In this document: in pieces, positions 62,401 to 64,000 of the stretch
Position numbering within the stretch: the stretch's first letter is position 1
How the letters are laid out: each line of letters begins with the position of its first letter
Source of the DNA: Serinus canaria
Taxonomy: Eukaryota > Chordata > Aves > Passeriformes > Fringillidae
DNA length: 64,000 nucleotides
Direction: 5' to 3'
NCBI RefSeq assembly: GCF_022539315.1
Contig: NC_066316.1
Span: 102,852,179-102,916,178, forward strand
Translations under genes and position numbers: made by a program
Notes under the pieces: model-generated
Told to the model about the DNA's origin: nothing
The model's database searches: none
What the model saw: only the letters and a program-made list of their open reading frames with translations

Positions 62401-63181
62401 AATTCACAACTTCAGCTGTAAAACTAGAATAGCTCTGTTTGATTCAATAAAGTCAAGTTGATGTAAAAGAGATGAACAAGTCCATAATCTCAGATTTCTT
62501 TATTACACACAAATAATGTAAGAAATACTGAAAATTAGATGTGACTTCCATCACTCAAAGATCTAGCAAAGACAGAAGGCACATTAGAAATCAGGAAAAG
62601 AGGCATGACATTCATCCCTTGGGAAAGAGCTGAGGTCCCTCTTATGACCAGAGCACATGTTCTTCTACTCAGACTTAGCAGTACAGTTCTCTAGTTGTTC
62701 AAATTGACTTGTTCCTTAGAAGATGCAATAAGAAAACAAAATGAACTGACCTTGCAAATAATTTAAGAGATTAGTTGTGACAAACTCTGTAGACAAACTT
62801 TTGGTAATCACTGACACTGATCAGATTGTTGGTTTACTTTTGAATAGCCACTATATAGTCAGGAACTATAATGCTGCTATAAACTTTTCTACATGTTTGG
62901 TGCAATGTCAGACTCCAGTAAAGTATAGGAGTAAAGTTTAGGGGGAGTCAGCACCAGCAGCCAAGTCACAGGTGGAGGTCAGAATGCCCCTTTTTAGTGA
63001 TTTACCATCAGGTGGAATGGTAGTGGAATTACAGCCCCAGAAAGCAGCTTAGAGGGAGATGTGAACTGGAATGGGCAGAGACATTTGAGTGTGACAGGGA
63101 CCCTGGAAGAGCCAGGTCTGATAAAGGGCAGGGGGAACAGCCTGACACAGCCCTGCGCTGAAGCCACTGCTTTGCTCACAG
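50461..63181. other. Long gene-poor unique region
   Basis: About 12.7 kb with no supportable gene. It holds TATT-rich simple sequence near 51664-51702 and 56195-56225, A runs near 60789-60804 and 61920-61939, and a CpG-bearing AT-rich stretch at 58530-58600 that could be a conserved noncoding element. Isolated good 3' splice-like sites (ending at 51880 and 53140) lack matching donors and open frames. Short frames up to 145 codons show no domains. Confidence 0.5.
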
Positions 63182-63375
63182 GCCTCCTGCTGGTGCTCCT
63201 GCTGGGCACTGCCCTCTGCCATGGACACATGGTCTGCTGGGGATCAGGGGGGACCTGTGCTGAGCCTGTGGACAAATGCAGAGCTCCATCAAAAGCTGGG
63301 AACATTTCAGAGCAGCTAGGCTGCTGTTTCTTTGAAGTTCTGCTGGATGCTGAGCACACTTCAGCCACTCCTTGA
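63182..63375 (+). CDS. Defensin-like cysteine-rich candidate exon (possibly decayed)
   Basis: After a plausible 3' splice site (CTGCTTTGCTCACAG ending at 63181) the frame encodes a strongly hydrophobic leader (LLLVLLLGTALCHG) resembling the end of a signal peptide. Next comes a Cys-rich part with spacing C-x6-C-x6-C-x14-CC, and the frame stops at 63373-63375. Beta-defensins have six cysteines with about C-x6-C-x4-C-x9-C-x6-CC. Here the adjacent terminal pair, the Gly before the second Cys and a CRAPS word are present, as in some avian beta-defensins. The fourth cysteine is missing, and the mature part is not clearly cationic. There is no in-frame ATG before the leader, so an upstream exon would be needed. 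It could be a degraded defensin, an unrelated secreted peptide or a chance frame. Confidence 0.2.
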
Positions 63376-63879
63376 GTTTAAATAAGGTAAACTTGACTTG
63401 TGCAAAACAAGTCAATGGCTTTGCTTGTGTCTCCCAGACTGAGAAGTGATTCTTCCTAAGGGAAGGGAAGCTTCATTCACTGCTGCAGTGCTCTGAGCTG
63501 TTAAATATCGCTGTGGCCAAACTTGGTCCTTGTAAATCCGAATTGACTTCATTCAAAAAACTCCTATAAAGATGACTGATGTCATTGGAGCCCCACCAGG
63601 GATGAATTTGGCCCATGCCATTCCTCCTGTGTAGTCACCAGATAGGAATGTAGAGAAGAAAAGCACACTGGGCTCTAGGACTCCATCTCTCAACAAAACT
63701 GCCAGGCTGGAAAAGAATTACACGTGCGTATAAATTTGTCGTCCACAGTCCGTTAGATCACCCAGCTCAGTCCCTGCTTTCAGTTGCCCTCAGACGAATT
63801 GGAGTTTCTCCTTTCACTACTGAGGGTTGAGCGGGAGTTTCTACATGAGTGTGCCAAGTCTCCTGGGAGCAAAATCAGC
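63376..63879. other. Unique DNA
   Basis: No gene or repeat recognised. CpGs are somewhat more frequent toward 63722-63830 (ACACGTGCG, TCGTC, CCGTTAG, GACGAATT, GAGCGGG) than elsewhere. Confidence 0.45.
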
Positions 63880-63990
63880 AGCATTACCCCCAATTTACAG
63901 AGGAAGAAACTGAAACAGGGAGCCTAAATTGCTTCAGCTTACATGTGGTGACAGAGGTAGAAAAGGTATTGAAACTACTTATGGCTCCTC
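63880..63990 (-). repeat. MIR SINE fossil, minus orientation
   Basis: The plus strand reads ATTACCCCCAATTTACAGAG, GAAGAAACTGAAACAGGGAG, then CTAAATTGCTTCAGCTTACATG and TGGTGACAGAGGTAG. This is the reverse complement of the MIR core (consensus atccccattttacagatgaggaaactgaggcacagagaggttaagtgact). It is diverged, as expected for a SINE inactive since before the bird radiation, and probably continues near the right edge of the window. Confidence 0.78.
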
Positions 63991-64000
63991 GCCACTTAGG

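Noticed and set aside
1..64000. CRISPR arrays, prokaryotic operons, insertion sequences, prophage or rRNA genes
   Set aside because: None seen; repeat types, base composition and lack of packed frames all indicate vertebrate nuclear DNA.

Overview
The window looks like nuclear DNA from a bird, most likely a songbird. The evidence is the repeat content. There are at least nine clear or probable fragments of CR1, the dominant LINE of bird genomes, several ending in its diagnostic ATTCTRTG-type 3' octamers. There is also one solo retroviral-type LTR and two ancient MIR SINE fossils. The background is AT-rich and CpG-poor, with no operons, no closely packed reading frames and no bacterial signals. 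The species call is inference.

No complete protein-coding gene could be supported. Most open frames are under 110 codons. The longer ones are read-through of simple repeats, pieces of CR1, or frames that look accidental. The window is best read as an intergenic region or a very long intron. Two intervals pass a simple exon test on splice signals: 46741-46917 (+) with a 59-codon phase 0/0 frame, and 14922-15020 (-) with 33 codons. A third interval, 63182-63375 (+), encodes a hydrophobic leader followed by a cysteine pattern resembling a beta-defensin. All three are leads, not established genes.

Layout. 1-2 kb: two CR1 pieces, then a CpG-dense island built on a 22-unit pentanucleotide array with a G-quadruplex motif and a near-perfect CTCF motif at its edge. 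2-12.4 kb: unique AT-rich DNA. 12.4-13.2 kb: a longer CR1 in the opposite orientation to the first, with a stretch nearly identical to it. 13-30 kb: mostly unique DNA with one MIR, a T/G-rich simple repeat and possible conserved noncoding blocks. 30 kb: a 370-bp GGAA array containing a 9-bp satellite that repeats an ETS-type site. 34-36.5 kb: an old CR1 tail, a polypurine tract and two CR1 pieces placed tail to tail. 43.6-47.5 kb: a cluster of CR1, solo LTR, CR1, candidate exon and CR1. 47.5-63 kb: nearly featureless unique DNA. 63-64 kb: the defensin-like frame and a MIR fossil at the right edge.

There is no evidence of genes acting together as a system. The points of most interest are the two regulatory-looking tandem arrays (1.8-2.0 kb and 30.0-30.4 kb), the two better exon candidates (46.7 kb and 63.2 kb) and the repeat arrangement.
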